This document shows positions 37,364-46,660 of a stretch of DNA of 64,000 nucleotides, in pieces. Under the pieces are notes generated by a model. It was not told the DNA's origin, did not search any database, and was given only the letters and a program-made list of their open reading frames with translations. Position 1 is the first letter of the stretch, and each line of letters begins with the position of its first letter. The translations under genes were made by a program, and so were the position numbers. Source of the stretch: Balneolaceae bacterium (GTDB lineage Bacteria > Bacteroidota > Rhodothermia > Balneolales > Balneolaceae); assembly GCA_006969905.1 (NCBI GenBank), contig CP030887.1:3212730-3276729 (forward strand), read 5' to 3'.

Positions 37364-38635
37364 ATGAAAACTAGAGATACAATTTTTAAAAACCTGTTAG
37401 CTATTGTACTGCTTGCCTTCGTTATGCAAGCATGCGGTAGCGATAATGATCCAACCGATTTAAACATCGAAACCATGACCATTAGCGGTCAAGACCTGAA
37501 TGCAGCTGTTTCTCCGGATGATGTACCCACTAATCCGGAAATCACGATTACATTTAATTCTGATATTAAAGCTACTACTGCCACTTCGGCTAATATTACT
37601 TTGGTTCAGGATTACAACGACCAGAATATCGAGCTGAACATCAGCGTAGATGGACCTGTATTAACCGTCACTCCAGTAACCATATTGGGTAATGGAGCAC
37701 TGTATCAATTCCAGATTTCAGCAGGATTGCTAAATACGGATGATCAGCCATTAACCCAAACTTTAAGAACCTTTACCACCGAAGGCACTTTTAGCCCTCC
37801 GGGTATGATTGCGCACTACACATTTGAAGATGTACCTGATGATGTGGTTGGAAGTTATGATCCTCCAGCTTCTGCCGTTGTAGATATTACTTACACTGCC
37901 AGTAGAAATGCTGATGCAGGTCTTGCAGCTACGTTCAATGGTAATACCAGTATCATTGAAATCCCTGATGGCGATATGCTGATGGATACTGACGATTTCA
38001 CAATCAGTTTCTGGGTGAAAACCAATTCTGAAGGACATGTGGATGCAAACGGAAATCCGGCAGGCCATTTTGTGATGGGTCTTGGGGCGTTCTTTGGATT
38101 CCAATACGAAATCTTTGGTGGATACGATGGCTCCAAATTCGCTATCCAATATGAATTTGCGGACGGTTCAACCGGGGCTGAAGATATGTGGTTCCCCAGC
38201 GAAGCTACTGATAATACAAATGGTGGTTGGCAAGGTTGGGATTTTGCACGTAGCATAACAGCCGAGCAAATGCAAGGATACCTGAAAGATACATGGACTC
38301 ATGTAACTTATGTATATAATTCCACTGAAAGGACAGGAACCTTATACTTTAATGGCGAAAAGATGAAATCTTTCGATTTCGATTTATGGCCAGACGATGA
38401 CCCAAAAAGAACTACTGTTGGCTTAAAATATGCAGGCGCAGAACCAGATGTTGTGAATGAGTTAGCATTTGGCTTCGTCCACTCAAGAGCAGGAACCATG
38501 TGGGATAATGAACCCTGGGGTGGTTACGATTTCACAACTGCAAATCACTTTAAAGGCCAGTTAGATGACATCAAGATTTATCATCAGGTTTTATCAGAAA
38601 CTGAAATTCAGTTGATGTACGCTTCTGAGCAATAG
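37364..38635 (+). CDS. Lipoprotein with Ig-like and LamG/concanavalin-like domains, likely surface glycan-binding protein
   Basis: This 423-aa protein has a lipobox (VMQAC, C24), an N-terminal Big_5-type Ig-like domain (about 35-140; 'ITFNSDIKATTATSANITLV') and a C-terminal LamG/ConA-like jelly roll (about 155-420). The latter contains 'MIAHYTFEDV', 'FTISFWVKTNSEG', 'TWTHVTYVYNST', 'RTGTLYFNGEKMKSFDFD' and 'KGQLDDIKIYHQVLSETEIQ'. It sits directly after susD, where SusE/SusF-like surface glycan-binding proteins are usually encoded. It has no catalytic motif, so binding of the extracellular polysaccharide is the best guess. Confidence 0.8.
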   Translation: MKTRDTIFKNLLAIVLLAFVMQACGSDNDPTDLNIETMTISGQDLNAAVSPDDVPTNPEITITFNSDIKATTATSANITLVQDYNDQNIELNISVDGPVLTVTPVTILGNGALYQFQISAGLLNTDDQPLTQTLRTFTTEGTFSPPGMIAHYTFEDVPDDVVGSYDPPASAVVDITYTASRNADAGLAATFNGNTSIIEIPDGDMLMDTDDFTISFWVKTNSEGHVDANGNPAGHFVMGLGAFFGFQYEIFGGYDGSKFAIQYEFADGSTGAEDMWFPSEATDNTNGGWQGWDFARSITAEQMQGYLKDTWTHVTYVYNSTERTGTLYFNGEKMKSFDFDLWPDDDPKRTTVGLKYAGAEPDVVNELAFGFVHSRAGTMWDNEPWGGYDFTTANHFKGQLDDIKIYHQVLSETEIQLMYASEQ

Positions 38636-38741
38636 TTAGATATAGATACCACACATACAGGATGAATTCCTCATCCAAATCATAGTCCCGGGGTGGCAGA
38701 TAGCTACACCGGGATTTTATAAACCGAAAGAAAACTACGCA

Positions 38742-40739
38742 ATGCTTGCGCTACCCAATCACGCAGTACTAAAACCAATGCTACTTTTCCTGGTACTTTT
38801 TGTAGCAGCCTTTGGCTGTAAAAGCACTAATTCTGAACCCGATCCTGGTATATTTCAACTCTTAAAGGTTTCTGCAAATGAAACTACACTAAGGACAGAG
38901 GGAATAAACAAAGGTATATTAAACGATACACGTTTTACCTTAGAATTTACCGCGTCATTGGATACACAGACGGTCAGCGTTGGTATTCAACTATTTCAAA
39001 AAACAAATCAAATTCCGCTAAAGTTTAGCTATCAGGAAAACCAACAGACAGTTGTTGCTGAACCGGCTGAAGATTTAGAATACATGCAACAGTATGAGCT
39101 GGTTCTTACTAACCAGTTACAATCGGTGGAAGGTGCAGGATACGCAGGGGCCCGATTTGAATTTGAAACAGCAAACGGTGTACTTGCGGTACAACAGGTA
39201 ATGGTAAACGATCAAGTACTCTCGAAAAACGAAAGATTGAGGGATGTAAGTTATGACGCAGCTACCATTTCCATTCAATTTGATAGTCAACTGAACCCCA
39301 ACAACTATCAGCAATATTTTTCGGTAGTTCCTCAAGCCAATTTTGAGGTCAGTTTATCTCAAGATCAAACTACGGTTACACTCACAAATACCGAAGATTT
39401 GGATTACTACACCTTTTATACTGTACTGATCAGCAGTGGTCTGACTGATCGTAATGGTTTTGATTTTGAGGCCTACCAAACCACTTTCCAAACCGGGCTT
39501 AATCCGGAGCCCAAATTCCCGACTATCTCTGATGATGCATTACTTACAAAAATTCAGCAGCAGACCTTTAAATACTTTTGGGATTTTGGTCACCCGGTAT
39601 CCGGACTTACACGCGAGCGAAATACCTCTGGTGAGACCGTAACTATAGGCGGAAGTGGTTTTGGATTAATGGCTATTTTAGTAGGAATTGAACGTGGTTT
39701 TATTACCCGGGAGGAAGGAATAACCCGACTCTCAAAGATCATCAATTTTCTGGCAAATGATGCCGATCGTTTTCATGGGGTTTGGTCACATTGGTTGAAT
39801 GGCTCTACTGGAAGGGCACAGCCCTTTAGTGAGAAGGACGATGGAGCCGATTTAGTAGAAACTGCTTTTATGGCTCAAGGATTAATCACTGTTCGGCAAT
39901 ATCTAAATGGAGAGGTAGATTCAGAAGCCACTCTTATTCAAACCATTAATACATTGCTTGATGAAATCGAATGGACGTGGTTTCAACGGGATAGCCAGGA
40001 TGTGCTTTATTGGCATTGGTCCCCAAACTTTGGGTGGGATATGAATATGCAAATCAGTGGATACAACGAGGCCTTAATCGTTTATGTGCTGGCCGCTGCT
40101 TCTTCAACCTACGGGATCGATGCAGATGTATATCACAATGGATGGGCAAGGTCCGGAGATATCAGAAATGGCAAATCTTTCTATGGAATTGGGCTCCCTG
40201 TAGGTTTCGATTTTGGTGGGCCACTCTTTTTTGCGCATTATTCATTTTTGGGGCTTAATCCTAAAGGATTATCCGATACCTATGCGGATTACTGGACACA
40301 GAACCGAAATCACAGTTTAATCAATAGGCAGCACAGTATCGAAAATCCTGGTGAATATATAGGCTATAGTGAGTACAGTTGGGGATTAACCGCCAGCGAC
40401 AACCCTTTCGGCTATTTAGCACACGAACCTAACCGGGATAATGGAACCATAACACCAACTGCAGCCATTTCTTCCATCCCTTACACACCGGAAGAATCAA
40501 TGCAGGCCATACGCCACTTTTACTATGTATTAGGTGATAAACTTTGGGGTGAATACGGCTTTTATGATGCATTTAATCCCACAGAAAGCTGGTGGGCAAC
40601 TTCCTATTTAGCGATTGATCAGGGGCCTATTATCATAATGATCGAAAATTACAGAACAGGACTACTTTGGAACTTATTTATGAGTGCTCCCGAGGTACAA
40701 ACTGCACTTACCACCTTAGGATTTACAATAACCGATTAA
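38742..40739 (+). CDS. Second GH144-like enzyme, lipoprotein with two N-terminal Ig-like domains
   Basis: This 665-aa protein has a lipobox (FGCKS, C26; an alternative start at 38778 also keeps it). Two Big_5 Ig-like domains (about 40-145 and 150-255; 'FTASLDTQTVSVG', 'FDSQLNPNNYQQYFSV') precede a C-terminal GH144-type domain (about 270-660). The latter contains 'KIQQQTFKYFWDFGHPVSGL', 'IGGSGFGLMAILVGIERGFI', 'QISGYNEALIVYVLAAASST', 'GYSEYSWGLTASDNPFGYLA' and 'TPTAAISSIPYTPEESMQAI'. It is probably displayed on the outer membrane and cuts the polymer at the cell surface. It is 106 nt after the LamG gene, and its stop is 17 nt ahead of the GH3 start. Confidence 0.82.
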   Translation: MLALPNHAVLKPMLLFLVLFVAAFGCKSTNSEPDPGIFQLLKVSANETTLRTEGINKGILNDTRFTLEFTASLDTQTVSVGIQLFQKTNQIPLKFSYQENQQTVVAEPAEDLEYMQQYELVLTNQLQSVEGAGYAGARFEFETANGVLAVQQVMVNDQVLSKNERLRDVSYDAATISIQFDSQLNPNNYQQYFSVVPQANFEVSLSQDQTTVTLTNTEDLDYYTFYTVLISSGLTDRNGFDFEAYQTTFQTGLNPEPKFPTISDDALLTKIQQQTFKYFWDFGHPVSGLTRERNTSGETVTIGGSGFGLMAILVGIERGFITREEGITRLSKIINFLANDADRFHGVWSHWLNGSTGRAQPFSEKDDGADLVETAFMAQGLITVRQYLNGEVDSEATLIQTINTLLDEIEWTWFQRDSQDVLYWHWSPNFGWDMNMQISGYNEALIVYVLAAASSTYGIDADVYHNGWARSGDIRNGKSFYGIGLPVGFDFGGPLFFAHYSFLGLNPKGLSDTYADYWTQNRNHSLINRQHSIENPGEYIGYSEYSWGLTASDNPFGYLAHEPNRDNGTITPTAAISSIPYTPEESMQAIRHFYYVLGDKLWGEYGFYDAFNPTESWWATSYLAIDQGPIIIMIENYRTGLLWNLFMSAPEVQTALTTLGFTITD

Positions 40740-40756
40740 AACAACTCTCGATAAAA

Positions 40757-43000
40757 ATGAAGATTTTCAAGAATAAACTATCCATTACGATGATTTTTGC
40801 CAGTGCATTGCTTATTCAGGCATGTACAACCCCATCCAATAAATCCGGTTACGATCCAGTTATTGAAGCTAAAGTGGATTCGGTGTTATCATTAATGACT
40901 TTGGATGAAAAGATTGGCCAGTTAACGCTTTACACCAGCGATATGGATCAAACCGGCGCTTTTCTTCGCCCGGAGTACAAAGAAGACATCAGAGCGGGTG
41001 AAGTCGGAGCCATTTTTAATGCTTATGGTGCAGAATATACTCGTGAACTGCAGGAAATGGCTGTAAACGAAACCCGCTTAGGGATTCCGTTATTATTTGG
41101 TTATGATGTTGTTCACGGACATCGTACCATATTTCCAATGCCTCTTGCTGAAGCTTCATCATGGGATCTAGACATGATGGAAGAAACTGCTCGTGTTGCT
41201 GCTCGTGAAGCTACTGCAGAAGGTTTACACTGGACATTTGCGCCAATGGTGGATGTTTCGAGAGAACCTCGCTGGGGACGAATTGTTGAAGGAAGTGGTG
41301 AAGATCCATATCTGGGTGCCTTGATCGGTGCGGCTAAGGTACGTGGTTTTCAGGGAGATGATTTAAGAGATCTGCATACTATGGCTGCCACTGCTAAACA
41401 CTTTGCAGCTTACGGTGCGGCAAAAGCTGGTCGCGATTACCATACAACCGATATGAGTGATCGAGAACTCAGAGAAGTTTACCTCCCTCCTTTTAAAGCT
41501 GCTATTGATGCAGGTGTTGTTTCTATTATGACATCATTTAATGACCTGAATGGAGTTCCAGCTACAGCTAATGAATATCTTTTCAGGGATATTTTAAGAG
41601 AAGAGTGGGAGTTTAAAGGATTTGTGGTAACCGATTATACAGCTATAATGGAGTTGCTTTATCACGGTGTAGCGGAAGACCCGGCTCATGCTTCAGAGCT
41701 TGCTATAAAAGCAGGTATAGATATGAGTATGCAGGATGGGTTTTATCATCAAAACCTGGCTCAATTGGTTGAAGAGGATAGAATTAGTGAACGCTTAATT
41801 AATGAAGCAACCAAAAATGTCCTCAGAATAAAATTTCAGCTGGGCTTATTTGATGACCCATTCAGATATAGTGATGTAGATCGGCAAAAAGCTGAAGTGA
41901 TGAAAGACGAGCACCTGGAAATAGCAAAAAAAATGGCTAAAAGATCCGTGATTCTGCTAAAAAATGACGATCAAACGCTACCTTTATCAAAGAATATTCA
42001 AACAGTAGCCGTTATCGGACCTATGGCAGACAATCAAAGAGATATGATTGGCAGCTGGTCGGCTGCCGGAGATTGGTCTAAATCGGTGAGTTTGCTTGAA
42101 GGATTAAAAAATAAATTACCCGATGTGAATTTTGTGTACGCAAAAGGTGCTGAAACAACCGGAGACGACAGAAGTGGATTCAGAGAAGCTCTTCGTATTG
42201 CAAGAAATGCAGATGCGATAATACTTGCTATTGGAGAGAATTACTGGATGAGCGGTGAAGCTGCATCAAAAGTAGATATCAGTCTACCCGGTGTACAAGA
42301 GGAACTGGCTTTGGAAATTGAAAAACTGGGAAAACCAACCATAGCAGTACTCATGAATGGTCGTCCACTTACCATCAATACTTTAGATGAGAAGATGGAT
42401 GCTATATTAGAAGCCTGGTATCTGGGTACAACTACCGGCGATGCCTTGGCTGATATCCTTTTTGGCGATTACAACCCAAGTGGAAAACTTCCGGTTACTT
42501 TTCCAGCTCATTTAGGACAGGTTCCTATTCACTATGATATGAAAAATACTGGCCGCCCGATGGATCCGAATCAGAAATATACTTCCAAGTATATAGATGC
42601 ACCCAACGAACCCTTATATGTTTTCGGGTATGGGCTTTCCTATACCACTTTCGATTATGGAGCTTTGAGTTTGAGTTCTACTACAATGACACAATCTGAT
42701 AGTATCGACGTAAGTATTGAGGTTAGAAATACCGGGAAATATGCTGGTGAAGAGGTAGTACAGTTATATATTCAGGATAAAGTTGGCTCCGTTACCCGAC
42801 CAGTAAAAGAGTTAAAAGGATTTGAAAAAATTCATCTTGAATCGGGTGAAACAAAAGTAGTAGTGTTTACAATAACCAACGATGATCTGAAATTCTACAG
42901 AAAGAATATGACTTACGGTTCAGAAGCAGGTGAATTTGTAGTGTATGTAGGTGGAAATTCAAGAGATGTTCAATCTATGGAATTTGAACTACTAGAATAA
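40757..43000 (+). CDS. GH3 beta-glucosidase lipoprotein (BglX-like; probable beta-1,2-glucosidase)
   Basis: This 747-aa protein starts at ATG 40757; an upstream in-frame start at 40667 would overlap the previous gene by 73 nt and loses the signal sequence. It has a lipobox (LIQAC, C23), a GH3 N-domain (nucleophile D293 in 'GFVVTDYTAIM') and a GH3 C-domain. The likely acid/base is E501 in 'WMSGEAASKVDISLP', aligned by eye with the 'HEASS' of BglX-type enzymes. A C-terminal fibronectin-III-like domain follows ('SIEVRNTGKYAGEEVVQLYI'). It should release glucose from oligosaccharides made by the two GH144-like enzymes. Characterised GH3 neighbours of GH144 act on sophorose and beta-1,2-oligomers, so that specificity is inferred. 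Confidence 0.9.
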   Translation: MKIFKNKLSITMIFASALLIQACTTPSNKSGYDPVIEAKVDSVLSLMTLDEKIGQLTLYTSDMDQTGAFLRPEYKEDIRAGEVGAIFNAYGAEYTRELQEMAVNETRLGIPLLFGYDVVHGHRTIFPMPLAEASSWDLDMMEETARVAAREATAEGLHWTFAPMVDVSREPRWGRIVEGSGEDPYLGALIGAAKVRGFQGDDLRDLHTMAATAKHFAAYGAAKAGRDYHTTDMSDRELREVYLPPFKAAIDAGVVSIMTSFNDLNGVPATANEYLFRDILREEWEFKGFVVTDYTAIMELLYHGVAEDPAHASELAIKAGIDMSMQDGFYHQNLAQLVEEDRISERLINEATKNVLRIKFQLGLFDDPFRYSDVDRQKAEVMKDEHLEIAKKMAKRSVILLKNDDQTLPLSKNIQTVAVIGPMADNQRDMIGSWSAAGDWSKSVSLLEGLKNKLPDVNFVYAKGAETTGDDRSGFREALRIARNADAIILAIGENYWMSGEAASKVDISLPGVQEELALEIEKLGKPTIAVLMNGRPLTINTLDEKMDAILEAWYLGTTTGDALADILFGDYNPSGKLPVTFPAHLGQVPIHYDMKNTGRPMDPNQKYTSKYIDAPNEPLYVFGYGLSYTTFDYGALSLSSTTMTQSDSIDVSIEVRNTGKYAGEEVVQLYIQDKVGSVTRPVKELKGFEKIHLESGETKVVVFTITNDDLKFYRKNMTYGSEAGEFVVYVGGNSRDVQSMEFELLE

Positions 43001-43007
43001 TGATGAA

Positions 43008-45854
43008 CTAAAAAGTCATTATTAATTCATTCAGATTAACATTTGTATCAAGATCAAGGCGTTTTCTTAACCGATAACGCCTTTCTTCTACTCCACGCAC
43101 CGAGATGTTCAGTAAAGGGGCAATTTCTTTAGAAGATAAATTCATTCTCAAATACGCGCATAATCTCAAATCACTGGGTGTAAGCTGTGGATATTTCTCT
43201 TTAAGTCGCTTAAAGAAATCACCATGTGCCTGATCATATAATTGTTCGAAAATTTCCCATTCATGCTCATCTTCAATTCCCTGATCGATCAGTTTATTAA
43301 TTTTCTTATAGTGATAGTCAGACAACTTATCCCCCAGCTCCCTTTTCTGCTTTTCAAGTTCATTTTTAATCGTATTCAGCAGATTATTTTTACGCATCAT
43401 CGCCATGGTGTTAGAAGCAAGTTGTGCAGACTTGTGTTCTATCTCGTTCTGTAACTTCTCGTTGGTAAGTTTGATGATTTCTTTTTCAGCCTGCTCACGT
43501 TCCAGCTGCATGGCTTTATGTTTTATTTCCAATTCTTCACTTACAGCAAGCCACCGTTTTCTGCTGCGATAAAGCCGGATTACCACCAGTATGATACTGA
43601 GCATAAAAAAGTAAAGCACAAATGATGCAGTACTTAAATACCATGGTTTATTTACTTTGAAAGCATAAATAGCGGACTCAGTAACCGTGCCGTCCATTCC
43701 GATTGATCTAACCTCAAATTGATACTCACCCGCCGGTAGGCTTATGAAGTCCATTGAGGTATTGGTTGTCCAACTACTCCATTCAGGAGTTAACCCTTCC
43801 AATTTGTATTGAAAATAAGGTTGAATACCAGCCGATTGCGAAGAATACCAACTTAGAGAAATAGTATTTGTACTGTAGCTAATTTCATTGCCTTTTACAG
43901 GAATGTAGCGCTTATCCGGTCTTCGGGAATTTTCTGCCAGATATTCCACAGAGTTGATATTCACATTTGGTAAGGGATATTTGACATCATCTATTGTAGA
44001 TAAATCAAGAATAGAAAACCCGTCATCCAGACAAATCAGGTGCAGAGAATCCGAGAGTGCTACCACATTTTCGTAGTTTTCAACTAAATCGAAGTCAAAC
44101 ATTTCAGGAATTATTCGATGAATCAATCGGGTAGTGTTAAAGTGCACTTCCAGTAGTAATAACTCATTGCTTTTTATTACCCAGTAACGTTGATCACCCG
44201 CTGGCAAAATGTTTTTAACTGTACCGCTTTCTGTGAAAAAAGGATCTAATTCTAAATAGGGAACAAATCGTTCATTTATGGTATCCCACTGGAATAAAGA
44301 ATCGCGGTAAGAGGTCATTATTCTGTTATCCAGTTTGAACAGTCTGTTTGTAATATTTGGGAGACCTGATTCTTCGCTAATTTCGAAGGTAGTTTCAATA
44401 TTCGTAAGCTGCATATTGGGTTGAACCTTGTACAACCCTTTCACGGTGTGCCCCAGCCACAAATTTCCCAGATGATCGAATTCTAAAAATCGGATGGGGG
44501 CTGAAAAACTGGAAATAGTATGAGACTCCCGCCAGGTATCACCGGTTTTTTCATAAACCAGGAGGTCGCTATACGTACTTTGAATCAACTTTCCTTCATG
44601 CTTTCCTTCAGCTTTTTTTAAGGTATATCCACCAAAGACTCCACTTACCTGTTCCAAGGAGTTACCCTTTATAACAAAGGTTCCTTCATTTAAACCCGCA
44701 TAGAGCTTTTTATCGTACACCTTTAAAAACCATACCTGCCCCTGACTGCCCGGTATCAAAGTTCTGTCAGTAAAAACATCATTTTCATCGGGTTTAAAAC
44801 GATATATCCCCTGATTTGTACCAACAAAAAGTCCTTCTTCGAAGAGCGCTGCTGTATAAACACTACCAATATCTAGGCTCTCTTGCTGATATGACTGAAT
44901 AGGTAAATCAAAAGCTATATAGGTTATACCTTTGTCTAATCCAGCCCACACATTTCCAAATTTGTCCTCTTCAAGAGTAAGTATGGTATTGTTGGTTAAC
45001 CGGTTATCTGTATTGATTTGATCAAGTAGGTTGAATTCATGGTCAAACACATAGAGCCCATTAAGGATAGTACCAATGATCAGTTTGGTACCGTTCTTGA
45101 TCATCGTATTCAAATGATTATTAATAACTAATTCGGAATCTGTAGAATTCCACTCGGTAAATTGGTTGTTTTCAAATTCGTAAATACCGGATGTGGTTCC
45201 TATCAGATATTTTGTGGAGTCCCACTTTATCACAGATTTAACTTCTTCGTCATTTAGAAAATCGGAACCACTTATTTCTATAAGTTTTCGATTTCGTAAC
45301 TCGTATAAGTTACCCTGAATTTGTTGTGTAAAAACACGATCTCCCACTTTGTGGAGAAACATGAAAGAACCTTCTTTATCAACACGAAATACATCAGTAC
45401 CATCATATCCGTAAATAGACCCAAAACTATGGAAATAAATAACGCCTTCATGCTCGACAATCTTCCATATTTCATCATTATTCATCTCCGGATTAGACAG
45501 CTGTACAGCTAAAGAAGTATAGGCTAGTTTTCCATTTGCTGATGGTAACCAAAACCCAAAATCCTCGAATGAACCGGTATAAAGAGTATCATCAATAAAC
45601 GCAACGGAGCGAATGGTACTGAATTCATCAAGTTGGTATAATTCGGATTGACTATTATCAATTACAATTAAGCCATGATTATTAGCGATAAACACACGCC
45701 GGTTGTTATCCGTATCAATATCCCAATTCTGGTTACCCGCACCAAGAGATTTAAAATCGTAATAGTTTAATTGATAACTGAGTTGCGCTTTAACAGAGCC
45801 TCCTAAAGAACAAAGAAATAGTACCACCCAGATATGTAAAGTAAACCTAGACAT
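43008..45854 (-). CDS. Membrane regulator: propeller sensor, Y_Y_Y, coiled coil, LuxR-type HTH
   Basis: This 948-aa protein starts at ATG 45854, giving a clean signal peptide ending in VKAQ; an ATG at 45914 would add 20 residues before it. It has a periplasmic propeller (about 25-640; 'DKFGNVWAGLDKGITYIAF' and repeats), Y_Y_Y (about 675-745) and one membrane helix (about 748-772). A long cytoplasmic coiled coil (about 780-880) and a LuxR/GerE-type HTH follow ('LTPSDLRLCAYLRMNLSSKE', 'LLNISVRGVEERRYRLRKRL'). No kinase or receiver is present, so it is a one-component membrane transcription regulator. It is convergent with the GH3 gene, 7 nt away. It may control the locus alongside the hybrid regulator. 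Confidence 0.88.
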   Translation of the reverse strand: MSRFTLHIWVVLFLCSLGGSVKAQLSYQLNYYDFKSLGAGNQNWDIDTDNNRRVFIANNHGLIVIDNSQSELYQLDEFSTIRSVAFIDDTLYTGSFEDFGFWLPSANGKLAYTSLAVQLSNPEMNNDEIWKIVEHEGVIYFHSFGSIYGYDGTDVFRVDKEGSFMFLHKVGDRVFTQQIQGNLYELRNRKLIEISGSDFLNDEEVKSVIKWDSTKYLIGTTSGIYEFENNQFTEWNSTDSELVINNHLNTMIKNGTKLIIGTILNGLYVFDHEFNLLDQINTDNRLTNNTILTLEEDKFGNVWAGLDKGITYIAFDLPIQSYQQESLDIGSVYTAALFEEGLFVGTNQGIYRFKPDENDVFTDRTLIPGSQGQVWFLKVYDKKLYAGLNEGTFVIKGNSLEQVSGVFGGYTLKKAEGKHEGKLIQSTYSDLLVYEKTGDTWRESHTISSFSAPIRFLEFDHLGNLWLGHTVKGLYKVQPNMQLTNIETTFEISEESGLPNITNRLFKLDNRIMTSYRDSLFQWDTINERFVPYLELDPFFTESGTVKNILPAGDQRYWVIKSNELLLLEVHFNTTRLIHRIIPEMFDFDLVENYENVVALSDSLHLICLDDGFSILDLSTIDDVKYPLPNVNINSVEYLAENSRRPDKRYIPVKGNEISYSTNTISLSWYSSQSAGIQPYFQYKLEGLTPEWSSWTTNTSMDFISLPAGEYQFEVRSIGMDGTVTESAIYAFKVNKPWYLSTASFVLYFFMLSIILVVIRLYRSRKRWLAVSEELEIKHKAMQLEREQAEKEIIKLTNEKLQNEIEHKSAQLASNTMAMMRKNNLLNTIKNELEKQKRELGDKLSDYHYKKINKLIDQGIEDEHEWEIFEQLYDQAHGDFFKRLKEKYPQLTPSDLRLCAYLRMNLSSKEIAPLLNISVRGVEERRYRLRKRLDLDTNVNLNELIMTF

Positions 45855-46038
45855 GGAGTGATGAATAACTTTTAATAAAGTTGCGTAAGGTGAAAATACT
45901 AATAAAAACCTCAAGTGAAAGCATCTGAAATCTCAAATGGTTTTTACATGGCACTTTTGGGATGCGGTAATTGCCTGCTGATCTGTTCATCACAAGTATC
46001 CCTTAATGTTTATTCGCTTGATAGCAGAACACTAATTC

Positions 46039-46158
46039 ATGACCCAGAAAGAATCAAGAAGTGTAGGCTTCCCTGACCTGGATTACTTCTCAAGGGTTTT
46101 TAAAAAATACTACGGGAAAACCCCTACCGAGTATTTTAAAGCTAACGGTAAGGACTAA
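46039..46158 (+). pseudogene. Relic of hybrid-regulator AraC C-terminus (duplicated 3' end)
   Basis: From 46066 the frame reads GFPDLDYFSRVFKKYYGKTP and continues through TEYFKANGKD to TAA at 46156-46158, the tail of an AraC-type HTH. Bases 46083-46141 are identical over 59 nt to 28988-29046, the end of the intact hybrid regulator gene. After that there are only two differences in the next 14 bases. An in-frame ATG occurs at 46039, leaving a 39-codon frame. The upstream 24 bases (GFPDLD) differ from the intact gene, so it probably comes from a second, paralogous regulator rather than an exact copy. Confidence 0.75.
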
Positions 46159-46472
46159 TTTTCAATCTTCAATAGTTATCCTTTTTAGCTTTTAGCTGCC
46201 GAAATAGCAACCCCAAACTCCTTATTCTCCATTTGCAGCTTCCGTGAGAACAATGAAATCATGGCTGCACGGATTGAGCAACTAAACAAGCGATTTGAAA
46301 GCCAATTCTTAGTTTCTGAAATATATATCAAAGCGTTAAAACATCTAAGCTGGAATCAGAATACTTAGGGAAAATGCAGCTGAAAGAAATTAAGACACCT
46401 GTTGGCATTCACAAATTATACTAAGTATTTATTATTATTAACTTCTCCAAAAATTAAGGAAGTGAAAAAGAA

Positions 46473-46598
46473 ACTTTTGGGAAACTTTCAAGAGCCGAAC
46501 AAAAGAAGATATTTACTCGATTATTAGATGATATTGACGATACTATGATTGATTCCTGCAAGTTTAGAAATACGTTCAGATCATTTAACAAAGATTGA
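46473..46598 (+). pseudogene. C-terminal relic of an unidentified small protein
   Basis: An open tail in one frame reads TFGKLSRAEQKKIFTRLLDD and ends at TGA 46596-46598, without an upstream start. The 'LSRAEQKKIF' pattern resembles the C-terminal helix of some XRE-type antitoxins, but the match is weak. It is reported as a likely relic in a decaying region. Confidence 0.25.
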
Positions 46599-46660
46599 AC
46601 TCTTAGCTCTGATGAAGAATTAAATATCCACTATCTTTATATGCACTTGAGAAATTCTAT

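Larger units (their letters stand above)
45915..46660. other. Decayed intergenic stretch with gene relics
   Basis: These 746 bases hold no intact gene. They contain a 3' copy of a hybrid-regulator gene (46039-46158), a frame of about 34 codons from 46262 (AARIEQLNKRFESQFLVSEI), and a tail of about 41 codons (46473-46598). The mixture of short, sensible-looking protein tails without starts suggests deletions and insertions have left scraps of several genes. Confidence 0.6.

Noticed and set aside
38742-40739. Glucoamylase acting on starch
   Set aside because: The domain resembles the glycoamylase-like Pfam family, but the motifs fit GH144, and no GH13, GH31 or SusG-like gene is present.
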